Shown here: one piece after another, positions 19,140 through 28,734 of the stretch | Position numbering within the stretch: position 1 is the stretch's first letter | Layout of the letters: each line of letters starts with the position of its first letter | Assembly (NCBI RefSeq): GCF_015207705.1 | Contig: NZ_JADEWI010000009.1 | Span: 124,001-188,000, forward strand | Source: Nostoc sp. LEGE 06077 | GTDB lineage: Bacteria; Cyanobacteriota; Cyanobacteriia; Cyanobacteriales; Nostocaceae | Length of the DNA: 64,000 bases | Direction: 5' to 3' | Made by a program: the position numbers and the translations under genes | Notes under the pieces: model-generated | Seen by the model: the letters and a program-made list of their open reading frames with translations, nothing else | The model's database searches: none | What the model was told of the DNA's origin: nothing

Positions 19140-19817
19140 ATGATGAATAGACTAAGAACTGTTAGAGTAATAATCCTCTCTTTGTGTGCGCTGATTTCTT
19201 TGATGATATCTGGATATATAGCCTATCGCATTTATCAAGAAACATTAAGACAGCGTAATGCTTCGGACATAGTTAATACAGAAACTAATACAGATATTCA
19301 AGTCAAAATAAACTTAGGTTCCTTTGAACCAATCAAAGGTACACCTTATTTGATGGCGGCTGTTAGTTCCCAACAAATTTATCGTCAGTCTTACTACGAA
19401 AAAGAAGCTTCCAGCACCCGAAATTTTTTATTTTTTCATGTTAACGATAAGTCATCTTGGAAGTTAATTCCCAATAATAACTTTTTGTTTTTACGCCATG
19501 AAAAACTGAGTCTCTCAACACCTCCGGGAGATGTCCCTAAAAACGTGGGTGGGTTGTGGTATGAAGTAGTGAAGGCTGACAGCGATGGTGACAAACGCTT
19601 GACAGAAAGCGATCGCAAAACCATAGCATTTTCTGATATTTCAGGCAAAAATTACACTGAAATTATCGCGCAAGTAGACAAAGTTTTGGGAACGCATCAA
19701 CTTAATGACTCCACTTTACTATTTTTTTACACATCAGGCGCAGAACATTTCGTTACCGAGATCAATATTCCTGCTCGTCAAGCTGTGGTAACGCGACAAC
19801 TACCACCGTTAGAGTGA
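19140..19817 (+). CDS. Membrane-anchored protein of unknown function with an EF-hand-like loop
   Basis: No family is recognised. One N-terminal membrane helix (about residues 8-29) anchors a soluble domain of some 190 residues, probably extracytoplasmic. DSDGDKRLTESD matches the calcium-loop pattern DxDxDxxxxxxD, as in EF-hand or dockerin loops, but there is only one such loop. The gene is isolated, with about 260 bases before it and convergent with an XRE regulator. Codon use is like that of its neighbours. Confidence 0.6.
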   Translation: MMNRLRTVRVIILSLCALISLMISGYIAYRIYQETLRQRNASDIVNTETNTDIQVKINLGSFEPIKGTPYLMAAVSSQQIYRQSYYEKEASSTRNFLFFHVNDKSSWKLIPNNNFLFLRHEKLSLSTPPGDVPKNVGGLWYEVVKADSDGDKRLTESDRKTIAFSDISGKNYTEIIAQVDKVLGTHQLNDSTLLFFYTSGAEHFVTEINIPARQAVVTRQLPPLE

Positions 19818-19892
19818 CAAGTGCTGATTAATGTAGCGGGGCGTTCAGCCTTACTATCAGGGTTTCTTCATTTCATACTTCATACTTCTTTA

Positions 19893-20183
19893 TTAGCTGC
19901 AAACTGGCGAATCCGTCACCTGAGCTACCTGATTTTCAGGAAAGCGTTTTGGTCTTCCGGGTTTACGTTTATGGCGTTGATTGATAGATTTCTCGCTGGC
20001 GGCTGCCAATTCTTCTGGGGTACATTGGAACAAACGTAAAGCCTCTAGATATTTTTTGGGTGTCATTGTTGGTTCAGTACGCCCAGCTTCCCAGTTACGC
20101 ACACTGGTTTCACTGATTGCAAGCCTGAAGGCTACCTCTGCACGGCTAAGTCCAGCACGCTCTCTCAGGACTTGCATATCCAT
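19893..20183 (-). CDS. XRE-type HTH regulator with AT-hook-like tail
   Basis: A 96-residue DNA-binding protein. Residues 3-60 form a Cro/XRE helix-turn-helix (LRERAGLSRAEVAFRLAISETSVRNWEAGRTEP). The tail holds KRKPGRPKRFP, which contains the GRP core flanked by basic residues found in AT-hook minor-groove binders. The combination suggests a regulator that reads both grooves. Targets are unknown. It lies alone on the minus strand, with a purine-rich AAGAGGAGC stretch before the start. Confidence 0.8.
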   Translation of the reverse strand: MDMQVLRERAGLSRAEVAFRLAISETSVRNWEAGRTEPTMTPKKYLEALRLFQCTPEELAAASEKSINQRHKRKPGRPKRFPENQVAQVTDSPVCS

Positions 20184-20356
20184 TGTTTCATGCTCCTCTT
20201 AAAAATAATTTTGAATCTATTTATTAAATCGATTGGCGTTTAAGCCAATTGCAAAGAATTGAATTTATTAACTATCTTATTTTATAAGCGATCGCTTAAG
20301 CCTCTAGCAAACGAGGTATAACATTCATAATATAGAGTTTAAATATACAAGGAATC

Positions 20357-21247
20357 TCAGCCTGAAGTGGAGATAGACAAATTTGCATCGCTTCGTTTAA
20401 AAATAATAACCTGATCACCGACAATTGGATTTCGGGCGATTAATTTATCTTGAGAATCAACAATTTCTAAATGACTAAAATTTAGTTCTTGAGAACGTTG
20501 TAATATTTCTGATGCCAGTTTGTCTTGTTGAGATTCTTTAAGAGTATACCAATCGTTATTAATTTTAATAATGAGATTGCTAGTGCGAAAATTAGCTTGA
20601 ATTGACTGTATCAGACCAGAAGCGACGCGATCGCTAATTTCGGCTACTTGATTCTCGATAGCCGCAATCAAAATTTGTTCTGGTGTTAATTCTACTGCGG
20701 GTGTTGGCTTTGGTTCTGGTGTCGGTGTTACTTCCGGTTCTGGTGTCGGTGTTACTTCCGGTTCCGGTGTGGGTGTGGGAGTTACTTCCGGTTCTGATGT
20801 AATTTCTGCTGGTGGTTGAGGTTCGGTTACAGTTGACTCTGGTGGAATAACCGTTGGCGTAGGTACAGGAACTTCCTCAACTGGGGGAATTGTGGCTATC
20901 TCCGTCGGTTTACTTGTAAAGACACTAGAAGTTGTCCAAACTAGAGCAACCGTAATTCCAGCAATAATTCCTGTCAAAGCTGTATCTGACAACTTCCTAG
21001 AGAAATTTGCTGGTAAGAAAGAGCGAATTCCCGCCAATAGTCTACGCCAGATTAGCTGTAACTGCTGCCAAACACCAGAAGTTCCGCCTGTTACAGATGA
21101 CTCAGCCTCCAGTTTTACCACGGCTGTTTCTAAAACCCCAATTGTCTCCCGCAGAATTCGGATAATAGCCGCCTTCCATATAGGTGGCTCTCTCTGGTAG
21201 GGTTCTTGAGGAGAAGGGGGTTGGGAATTCTGATTGTCTTGTGACAT
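20357..21247 (-). CDS. Cyanobacterial membrane protein with Pro-rich repeat linker
   Basis: Unknown function. Layout: a cytoplasmic N-terminal region of about 90 residues with amphipathic helices, one membrane helix (about 92-110, ALTGIIAGITVALVW), then a linker built from PEPEVTPTP repeats (about 150-185). A C-terminal folded domain of about 100 residues (from ELTPEQILIAAIENQVAEI) follows. The Pro-rich spacer would reach through the periplasm. The imperfect nucleotide repeats encoding it are prone to length change. It is divergent from the phosphatase gene. Confidence 0.6.
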   Translation of the reverse strand: MSQDNQNSQPPSPQEPYQREPPIWKAAIIRILRETIGVLETAVVKLEAESSVTGGTSGVWQQLQLIWRRLLAGIRSFLPANFSRKLSDTALTGIIAGITVALVWTTSSVFTSKPTEIATIPPVEEVPVPTPTVIPPESTVTEPQPPAEITSEPEVTPTPTPEPEVTPTPEPEVTPTPEPKPTPAVELTPEQILIAAIENQVAEISDRVASGLIQSIQANFRTSNLIIKINNDWYTLKESQQDKLASEILQRSQELNFSHLEIVDSQDKLIARNPIVGDQVIIFKRSDANLSISTSG

Positions 21248-21360
21248 GAAACTTTCACCAAAAGCAGTACATGAGACTACTGCTGTCTCTTCTGCCCTAA
21301 TGTATCACTTCATTGCTCCTGGCTTCGGCTAAACTGACTATTTATTGAATTGGGTGAGTT

Positions 21361-22269
21361 ATGAACTGGAAACGCCGTCAATTTTTATTCTTAGGTAGCC
21401 TGGGAGCTATTGGTACAGGAATTCTTGGCTGGACTTTCGTGCGGCAAAATAGCGACACTGATGATTCCATCGCCATAGCCGGTAAACCAGCAAAAAAAGA
21501 CTTAATATTGCGTTTTGTTTCTGTGGCAGATACGGGGACTGGTGCCAAAGGACAGTATGCTGTAGCTGAAGCCATGAATTTTTATCACAAGCAAAATCCA
21601 TATAATTTAGTTGTTTTAGCTGGCGATAATATTTACAACAACGGCGAAATTGAAAAAATCGGTGCAGTTTTTGAACAACCTTATCAACCTTTACTCAAAA
21701 AAGGTGTCAAGTTTCAAGCTTGTTTAGGTAATCACGATATTCGGACAGTTAACGGTGAACCCCAACTTAAATATCCTGGCTTTAATATGCAGGGAAAACG
21801 GTACTATACATTTCGCAGTAATCAAGTGCAGTTTTTTGCTTTAGATACTAACAGTAATGCTGATTGGAAAAAACAACTACCTTGGTTAGAGCTAGAATTA
21901 AGCCGCAGTGATGCACCCTGGAAAGTTGTATTTGGTCATCATCCAATTTACGCCTCTGGTGTTTATGGTAGTAACCCAGCTTTTATTCAAGCTTTTACGC
22001 CTTTGTTTGAAAAATACGGTGTGCAACTTTATATAAATGGTCATGAACACCACTATGAACGCACCAAATCTATTAATGGCACAACTTATTTAGTTACTGG
22101 CGGTGGTGCTGGGACTCGTCCTGTAGGTCGTTCTGAATGGACAGCATATTCGGCTTCTAATTTGAGTTTTGCGGCTTATGAAGTGTATCCAGATAGAATA
22201 GAAGTTAAGGCTATTGGTACTGATAAGCGCGTTTTTGATCAGGGTATAATTCAGGTTAAAAGTGTTTAA
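21361..22269 (+). CDS. Exported metallophosphoesterase (purple acid phosphatase type)
   Basis: The N-terminus MNWKRRQFLFLGSLGAIGTGILGW has a twin-arginine motif and hydrophobic core, so export by Tat is likely. The calcineurin-like dimetal motifs are in order: VADTGTG (usual GDxG/GDWG region), AGDNIYNNG, LGNHD, FGHHPIYASG and INGHEHHYER. These match the small tartrate-resistant/purple acid phosphatase group, which removes phosphate from organic esters, often under phosphate limitation. No Pho box could be confirmed upstream. It is a single gene. Confidence 0.88.
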   Translation: MNWKRRQFLFLGSLGAIGTGILGWTFVRQNSDTDDSIAIAGKPAKKDLILRFVSVADTGTGAKGQYAVAEAMNFYHKQNPYNLVVLAGDNIYNNGEIEKIGAVFEQPYQPLLKKGVKFQACLGNHDIRTVNGEPQLKYPGFNMQGKRYYTFRSNQVQFFALDTNSNADWKKQLPWLELELSRSDAPWKVVFGHHPIYASGVYGSNPAFIQAFTPLFEKYGVQLYINGHEHHYERTKSINGTTYLVTGGGAGTRPVGRSEWTAYSASNLSFAAYEVYPDRIEVKAIGTDKRVFDQGIIQVKSV

Positions 22270-22368
22270 TTAATTTGGTAAAAGTTTCGCGCATTCGTAG
22301 CCAGGTGTTAGGCACAAAGTCGCAAAGTTAAAGGTGGGTAATACCCACCAAATCAATTAAGTTATTTC

Positions 22369-22779
22369 TTAGTTTTGTAGCTCTTTTCCTTTTGGAGGAT
22401 AGAGTGCAGCCATATTAGATTTTAAATAAAATGGTACATTGGCACCTTGAATATTTACTTGTTTTGTGGCAGATGTATCTAAATATTTTGAATTATTCAA
22501 ATCCTGAGTTATTTCTTGGTTATCAGTAATATTGATTGAAGAATTCACGGGATTTTCTGAGTCTAATTTTGCAGCCATAAATTGGCTCTGCTCTTTCATT
22601 AAACGGCTGTAAGTTCTTTGCGGAATAAAGTGGAGTGGATTGTAACCAACAAAACGCAAAATTAAAACACAAGCCCAAGAATATCTACCATCACTAATAG
22701 CTTCGATTACTTGATCTAACTGTTCATGAGTAATTATGCTATGAAAGTTTTTTTGAGAGGAAGGCATCTGGTAGTTCAT
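22369..22779 (-). CDS. HetP family protein (heterocyst commitment)
   Basis: 136 residues. Residues 14-68 match the HetP core: ITHEQLDQVIEAISDGRYS, then WACVLILRFVGYNPLHFIP and QRTYSRLMKE. HetP and its homologues (Asl1930, Alr2902, Alr3234 in Anabaena PCC 7120) control the timing of commitment to heterocyst differentiation. The C-terminal half (about residues 70-136) is polar and unlike anything I recognise, so this may be a paralogue rather than HetP itself. It is preceded by a 530-base non-coding region and divergent from the sucrose-synthase-like gene. Confidence 0.8.
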   Translation of the reverse strand: MNYQMPSSQKNFHSIITHEQLDQVIEAISDGRYSWACVLILRFVGYNPLHFIPQRTYSRLMKEQSQFMAAKLDSENPVNSSINITDNQEITQDLNNSKYLDTSATKQVNIQGANVPFYLKSNMAALYPPKGKELQN

Positions 22780-23311
22780 GGCTAACCCTGTAATGGTACT
22801 TAACTAAAAGTTAATCAGGAGATTCTGTCTGGATGTTTGAATTTTTCTGAGTTACTGGAAATTCAGATTGAAAAGCCAGAACTCATATCAGAATTTTGCC
22901 TAATGAATAGTTACCTAATACACAGAATACTCTTTAATTTATTGTAATTTTAGCCAAATTGGCATTTCTTAGAGACAAACTAAAATATCTGAGTGTGAAA
23001 AGTCAACAGATTGCGAACGGGTAATTTTTCCCCCCTATCTAATGAAATAAATAATATTTTCGCTAAAGTTTGAGCGATCGCAGTATTTTGTCTTGGTTTT
23101 TCTGCCTAATTTAGTTAACAAACAAGTTTTATTACTTGAGACTTGAATTTAGGTTAGATGATTCATACCAGAGTTAGAAGACAAAGGCTGAAATGCTCAT
23201 CTATCATAAAAAATGTAAAAAGGGAAATATACCTCTAACACCCTACAAAAAAATTGCCATTGTTGAGGAGCAAAAATGAGGTTGTGACCTAATAGAGTGG
23301 TGGAATTCGTT
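22780..23311. other. Long intergenic region between hetP-like and sucrose-synthase-like genes
   Basis: AT-rich, about 530 bases, no gene seen. As the shared upstream region of two divergent genes with possible developmental control it may hold several promoters. No NtcA site (GTA-N8-TAC) or DIF-type motif could be confirmed by eye. Confidence 0.35.
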
Positions 23312-25729
23312 ATGAATGAACTGCTACAAGCTGTGCTGAATAGTGATGAAAAATCTGTTTTACAAGAATTGATATTTTCATTAACTGGTTCAGGTAAACA
23401 ATACTTCCTGAGAAATGAAATTCTGCAAGTGTTTGCAGATTATTGCCATAACTCCCAAAAGCCTGCTTATTTTTACTACTCTTCTTCGATTGGGAAACTG
23501 ATTCACTATACCCATGAAATAATTTTGTCAGAGGAAAATACATGGGTTGTGATCCGTCCCAAGATTGCTAGTCAAGAAGTTTGGCGGTTGAATGCTGACT
23601 TGAGTGAGTGCGAGTTAATGTCACCCCAGGCTTATTTAGATGTGAGCGATCGCTTAGTTAATCGCTACCAACCCCATATCCTGGAAATCGACCTCGGCCC
23701 ATTTTACGAAGATTCCCCTTCCGTCGATGACCCTAGAAATATTGGTCAAGGTCTAGCCTTTCTCAACCATTACCTGTGTGATCAATTGGTAAATGATCCG
23801 CAACATTGGTTAGAGGTATTGTTTCAAGCATTGCGGCGAGTGCAATATGATGGGAGACGCTTGTTAATTGGCGATCGCATTTCTTCAGGTAGGGAATTCG
23901 CCAAACAAATCAAGGAAGCAATCAAGTTTCTCAGCGAAAGACCAGCTGATGAACCCTACGAGAAATTTCACTTTCACCTCCAAAACCTGGGTTTAGAACC
24001 AGGATGGGGAAACACAGCAGCGCGAGTCAGTGAAACTCTATCATTACTTGATCGGCTGATTGATACCCCCCAACCTGCCATTTTAGAAGCATTTGTGGCG
24101 CGTGTTCCTGTGGTTTTTCGCGTCGTCTTGATATCTATTCACGGTTGGGTAGGACAACAAGATGTCATGGGACGCGATGAAACATTAGGTCAAGTGATCT
24201 ATGTTCTGGAACAAGCACGTAGCTTAGAAAACAAACTCCGCCAAGAAATCGCACTTGCTGGACTTGATGTATTTGGTATTCAACCCCATGTAATCATTCT
24301 GACTCGACTGATTCCCAACTGTGAAGGGACATCTTGCGGACTCAAGCTAGAGAAAGTCGAAGATACAGAAAATGCTTGGATTTTAAGAGTTCCTTTTGAG
24401 GAATTTAATCCAGAGATTACGAATAATTGGATTTCTAAATTTGAGATTTGGCCTTATTTAGAAAGTTTTACCAATGATGCAGAAAAAGAACTGCTCGCTG
24501 TATTTAAAGGTCGTCCTAATTTAATCATTGGTAATTACAGTGATGGTAATTTAGTCGCCTCACTTTTATCTCACCGTCTCAAAGTTACCCAATGTAATAT
24601 TGCTCATTCCTTAGAAAAGCCGAAATATCTTTTTAGTAACTTATATTGGCATAACCTAGAAGACCAATACCATTTTTCGGCACAATTTACGGCTGATTTA
24701 ATTAGTATGAATGCTGCCGATTTTATTCTTACTTCTTCTTACCAAGAAATTGTCGGTACACCCGACGGTATGGGGCAGTATGAGTCTTATAAATGTTTTA
24801 CGATGCCGGAGCTTTATCATGTAGTCAATGGCATTGATTTATTCAGCCATAAATTTAACTTAGTTCCGCCAGGAGTCAATCAAAAAATCTTCTTTCCCTA
24901 CACCCAAAAAGAAGATAGAGATTTTCATCAAAGTCAACAGGTTGAAGACTTAATATTTAACCGTCAAGATTCGCAAATTTTAGGTAGTTTAACAGAGCCA
25001 AACAAGCTACCTATCTTTGCTGTAGCCACCCTATCATCAATTAAAAATCTGACTGGATTAGTCGAATGTTTTGCCCAAAGTGAAGAATTACAAAAGCGGT
25101 GTAATTTAATTATCTTAACCAGTAAATTGCATCCAACAGAAGCGGCCAATCCAGAAGAAGCAGCAGAAATTCAACGGCTACATGACATTATTAATCAGCA
25201 TCATCTTCACAATCATCTTCGCTGGTTGGGAATGCGTCTGACTGGTGTTGATATAGGCGAAGCCTATCGTGTAATAGCCGATCGCCAAGGAATTTATGTT
25301 CATTTTGCGCGGTTTGAGTCTTTTGGTAGAAGCATTTTAGAAGCGATGATTTCTGGTTTACCAACTTTTGCAACTCAATTTGGTGGTGCTTTAGAAATTA
25401 TTGAAAATCGAGAAGATGGATTTATTATTAACCCGACTGATTTAGGAGGTACAGCACAGAAAATTATTAGCTTCCTCGATGAATGTGAACATCATCCGCA
25501 CCATTGGCAAGAAGTTTCTGAGTGGATGAGCCAGCGAATTATTAATAAATATAATTGGTCATCACACACCAGTCAATTATTATTACTGGCAAAAATGTTT
25601 AGCTTCTGGAACTTTGTCGCGCCAGAAAACAATGAAGCACGCGATCGCTATATGGAAAGCTTATTCCATCTCATCTTTAAACCAAGAGCAGAAAAAATAT
25701 TAGAACAACATAGACACCAGCAAAAATAA
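23312..25729 (+). CDS. Sucrose synthase-like glycosyltransferase with altered active-site motifs
   Basis: Full-length sucrose synthase architecture (805 residues from the ATG at 23312): N-terminal regulatory region, ENOD40-like region, then a GT-B fold. Family blocks kept include PGWGNTAARV, the catalytic His of SIHGWVGQQ, TQCNIAHSLEKPKY and TMPELYHVVNGID. Conserved nucleotide-sugar contacts differ, however. PDTGGQVVY reads DETLGQVIY; the MARLD Arg is Thr573 (VATLSSIKNL) while the Lys five residues on is kept; and EAFGLT reads ESFGRS. It may have changed donor or acceptor use, or lost activity. A GH65-phosphoglucomutase fusion follows 92 bases downstream, suggesting a shared disaccharide pathway. 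Confidence 0.8.
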   Translation: MNELLQAVLNSDEKSVLQELIFSLTGSGKQYFLRNEILQVFADYCHNSQKPAYFYYSSSIGKLIHYTHEIILSEENTWVVIRPKIASQEVWRLNADLSECELMSPQAYLDVSDRLVNRYQPHILEIDLGPFYEDSPSVDDPRNIGQGLAFLNHYLCDQLVNDPQHWLEVLFQALRRVQYDGRRLLIGDRISSGREFAKQIKEAIKFLSERPADEPYEKFHFHLQNLGLEPGWGNTAARVSETLSLLDRLIDTPQPAILEAFVARVPVVFRVVLISIHGWVGQQDVMGRDETLGQVIYVLEQARSLENKLRQEIALAGLDVFGIQPHVIILTRLIPNCEGTSCGLKLEKVEDTENAWILRVPFEEFNPEITNNWISKFEIWPYLESFTNDAEKELLAVFKGRPNLIIGNYSDGNLVASLLSHRLKVTQCNIAHSLEKPKYLFSNLYWHNLEDQYHFSAQFTADLISMNAADFILTSSYQEIVGTPDGMGQYESYKCFTMPELYHVVNGIDLFSHKFNLVPPGVNQKIFFPYTQKEDRDFHQSQQVEDLIFNRQDSQILGSLTEPNKLPIFAVATLSSIKNLTGLVECFAQSEELQKRCNLIILTSKLHPTEAANPEEAAEIQRLHDIINQHHLHNHLRWLGMRLTGVDIGEAYRVIADRQGIYVHFARFESFGRSILEAMISGLPTFATQFGGALEIIENREDGFIINPTDLGGTAQKIISFLDECEHHPHHWQEVSEWMSQRIINKYNWSSHTSQLLLLAKMFSFWNFVAPENNEARDRYMESLFHLIFKPRAEKILEQHRHQQK

Positions 25730-25821
25730 TAGTAATTCCCAATCACACGAGGTATACACTTCCTAGCCTCTAGTGTCTAGCTTCTAGCCTCTAACCTCGC
25801 ATTTGGAATTGAATCTAAACA

Positions 25822-28734
25822 ATGGATACGAAAACTATTACTGATAATTTTATCTACACAGACTGGACGTTAACTGAAACCCAGTTTGACCCCGAACAAA
25901 TACATTCTAGAGAAACTATTTTCACAATTGGCAACGGCTATTTAGGCACACGCGGCAGTTTTGAAAGAGACTATCCGCGTGAATTACCGGCTACTTTTAT
26001 CCACGGTGTTTATGATGATGTGCCTGTAGTATATACAGAACTTGCCAACTGTCCCGATTGGCTACCAATGGTAGTAACTATTGATGGCGATCGCTTCCGC
26101 CTCAACGAAGGAGAAATTACTCATTATGAACGAGTGCTGGATGTGCGTCACGGACTCCTCAGCCGTTCTTTACGTTGGCGTACTCCCACTGGAAAAACTA
26201 TAGATTTTGACTTTCAACGTTTCGCTAGTCTGGCAGATCCGCATATTTTGTGCCAACGCTGTCAGTTAACGCCGCTAGATTTTGACGGATTGATTGAAGT
26301 GCAAGGTAGTATCAACGGTTATCCTGAAAATCAAGGATTCAACCATTGGGTAGATTTAGACCAAGGTAAAACTGAACATGGTATTTGGTTGCATAGCCGG
26401 ACTCGTGGTTCTCGAATTACGATTGGTATGGCAGCTAAGATGACCGTATCAGGAACAGAAGCATCTATCCAAGTTAATACTGCGCCTGGTTATCCTTCCT
26501 TAAATGCAACCTTTTTCGCTAAATCGCAGCAAACTGTGACAGTGGAAAAAATCGTCACAGTGTTTACCTCACGGGAAATTGAGACACCAGTCAAAGCAGC
26601 GCAAGATAAACTTGCTCAAATTTCCGACTACGAAACCCTCCGCAACGCGCATACTCAAGCTTGGGATGCAGTTTGGCAGCAGAGTGATATTTTGCTAGAA
26701 GGTGATAATACAGCGGCTTTTGCGATTCGCTACAATATTTTTCAACTGTTAATTGCTGCGCCTCGGTATGACGATAAGGTAAGTATTCCCGCCAAAACTC
26801 TTTCGGGGTTTGGCTATCGTGGTCATGTTTTTTGGGATACAGAAATTTTCATCCTGCCATTTTTTACATTTACCCAACCTGCGATCGCCCGTAACTTATT
26901 AACTTACCGCTACCACACTTTACCAGGAGCTAGACGCAAAGCCTTGCATTCTGGCTATAAAGGCGCAATGTACGCTTGGGAAAGTGCTGATACTGGCGAT
27001 GAAGTCACACCAAGATGGTCGCTTCCTAATGATTTTTATGGCGAAGATGTGCGAATTTGGTGCCGCGATCGCGAAATTCATATTAGTGCAGATATTACCT
27101 ACGCTGTTTGGTATTACTGGTTAGCTACAGGTGATGATGATTGGCTGCGTGATTGCGGTGCAGAAATTGTTTTAGATACCGCTATCTTTTGGGGAAGCAG
27201 AATTGAGTATAATTCAGAACAAGATTATTACGAAATTCGCGCAGTGATTGGAGCCGATGAATATCACGAATTGGTTCACAATAACACCTTCACCAACCGG
27301 ATGGTGCAATGGCATTTAGAAAAAGCAATATTTATTGATGATTGGCTGCGACAAAACTTCCCCGAACGCGCAGCAGAATTAGCCAAGCAACTGCAAATTA
27401 CAGCCGAAGTGCGATCGCATTGGCAAGATATCATAGATAAAATCTGGATTCCCTACAACCCCGAAACCGGACTCATTGAGCAGTTTGAGGGATTTTTTCA
27501 ACTCCAAGATATTAACTTAGACGAATACGAACCGCGTCAGCGTTCCATCCAAGCAATTTTAGGCATTGAAGAAGGCAACAAGCGGCAAGTTTTGAAGCAG
27601 CCAGATGTATTGATGCTGCTGTATTTAATGCGGGAATCGGCGGATTTTCCCTACAACCCAAAATCCTTACAAGCAAATTGGGACTACTACGCACCACGCA
27701 CCGATATTACCTACGGTTCATCCCTCGGCCCAGCAATTCACTCTATCCTAGCCTCCGATGTAGGTGAATCGGCCAGAGCCTATAAACGGTTTATGCAAGC
27801 AGCAATGGTTGATTTAGAAGACAGTCGCGGCAACACCAACGACGGAATTCACGGCGCTAGTGCTGGCGGTGTATGGCAAGCAGTAGTTTTTGGCTTTGGG
27901 GGAATTCAGTTAACAGAAAATGGCCCCGTAGCCAACCCGCATTTACCTTCTCACTGGAAGCGACTGAAATTTAAACTCCACTGGCGCGGGGAGTGGCATG
28001 AATTTGATTTGCAACCGCAACCGCAACAAAAAACAATGGAAAAATTTACCCAATCCCCAATCTCCGACATTCGTGGAGTGATTTTTGACCTTGATGGTGT
28101 ACTAACAGATACAGCCGAATATCATTATCAAGCTTGGCAAAGGTTAGCGGATGAAGAAGGTATTCCTTTTAACCGTGCAGCCAATGAAGCCTTGCGGGGT
28201 GTATCTCGGCGGGAATCCTTAATGTTGATTATTGGCGATCGCAAGTATTCTGAAGCGCAAATCCAAGAAATGATGGAGCGTAAAAATGGTTACTATGTAG
28301 AACTGATTCATCATGTAACACCGAAAGATTTATTGCCAGGTGCGATCGCACTTTTGGACGAGTTACGCCAAGCTGGAATTAAAACCGCCATTGGTTCAGC
28401 CAGTAAAAATGCCCGTACTGTAGTTGAGTTATTGGGGATTGCTGATAAAGTAGATGCGATCGCAGATGGTTACAGTGTGCAAAAACCCAAACCCGCACCG
28501 GATTTATTTTTATACGCCGCCAAAGAACTCGGACTGCAACCACAACAATGTGTAGTCGTCGAAGATGCCGCCGCTGGGGTTGAAGCCGCTTTAGCCGGGG
28601 ATATGTGGACTGTAGGACTAGGGCCAGTTGAACGCGTCGGCGCAGCCGATGTTGTATTACCCAGCCTCGGAGGGGTGAAATGGGCGGATATTCAAGCAAA
28701 GTTGAGTGAAAAAGTGCTGAGTTCTAAGTGCTGA
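25822..28734 (+). CDS. GH65 disaccharide phosphorylase fused to beta-phosphoglucomutase
   Basis: A bifunctional enzyme of 970 residues. Residues 1-735 form a family GH65 phosphorylase: ETIFTIGNGYLGTRGSFER at the N-terminus, the (alpha/alpha)6 barrel with the catalytic acid in VIGADEYHE (Glu480), KQPDVLML, and TYGSSLGPAIHS. Residues 750-960 are a HAD-type beta-phosphoglucomutase with FDLDGVLTDTAEYHYQAW (Asp756, Asp758), GSASKNAR and VVVEDAAAGVEAA. GH65 enzymes split trehalose, maltose, kojibiose or nigerose with phosphate to give beta-glucose 1-phosphate, which the second domain converts to glucose 6-phosphate. The exact disaccharide cannot be told. It probably shares a transcript with the sucrose-synthase-like gene. 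Confidence 0.88.
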   Translation: MDTKTITDNFIYTDWTLTETQFDPEQIHSRETIFTIGNGYLGTRGSFERDYPRELPATFIHGVYDDVPVVYTELANCPDWLPMVVTIDGDRFRLNEGEITHYERVLDVRHGLLSRSLRWRTPTGKTIDFDFQRFASLADPHILCQRCQLTPLDFDGLIEVQGSINGYPENQGFNHWVDLDQGKTEHGIWLHSRTRGSRITIGMAAKMTVSGTEASIQVNTAPGYPSLNATFFAKSQQTVTVEKIVTVFTSREIETPVKAAQDKLAQISDYETLRNAHTQAWDAVWQQSDILLEGDNTAAFAIRYNIFQLLIAAPRYDDKVSIPAKTLSGFGYRGHVFWDTEIFILPFFTFTQPAIARNLLTYRYHTLPGARRKALHSGYKGAMYAWESADTGDEVTPRWSLPNDFYGEDVRIWCRDREIHISADITYAVWYYWLATGDDDWLRDCGAEIVLDTAIFWGSRIEYNSEQDYYEIRAVIGADEYHELVHNNTFTNRMVQWHLEKAIFIDDWLRQNFPERAAELAKQLQITAEVRSHWQDIIDKIWIPYNPETGLIEQFEGFFQLQDINLDEYEPRQRSIQAILGIEEGNKRQVLKQPDVLMLLYLMRESADFPYNPKSLQANWDYYAPRTDITYGSSLGPAIHSILASDVGESARAYKRFMQAAMVDLEDSRGNTNDGIHGASAGGVWQAVVFGFGGIQLTENGPVANPHLPSHWKRLKFKLHWRGEWHEFDLQPQPQQKTMEKFTQSPISDIRGVIFDLDGVLTDTAEYHYQAWQRLADEEGIPFNRAANEALRGVSRRESLMLIIGDRKYSEAQIQEMMERKNGYYVELIHHVTPKDLLPGAIALLDELRQAGIKTAIGSASKNARTVVELLGIADKVDAIADGYSVQKPKPAPDLFLYAAKELGLQPQQCVVVEDAAAGVEAALAGDMWTVGLGPVERVGAADVVLPSLGGVKWADIQAKLSEKVLSSKC

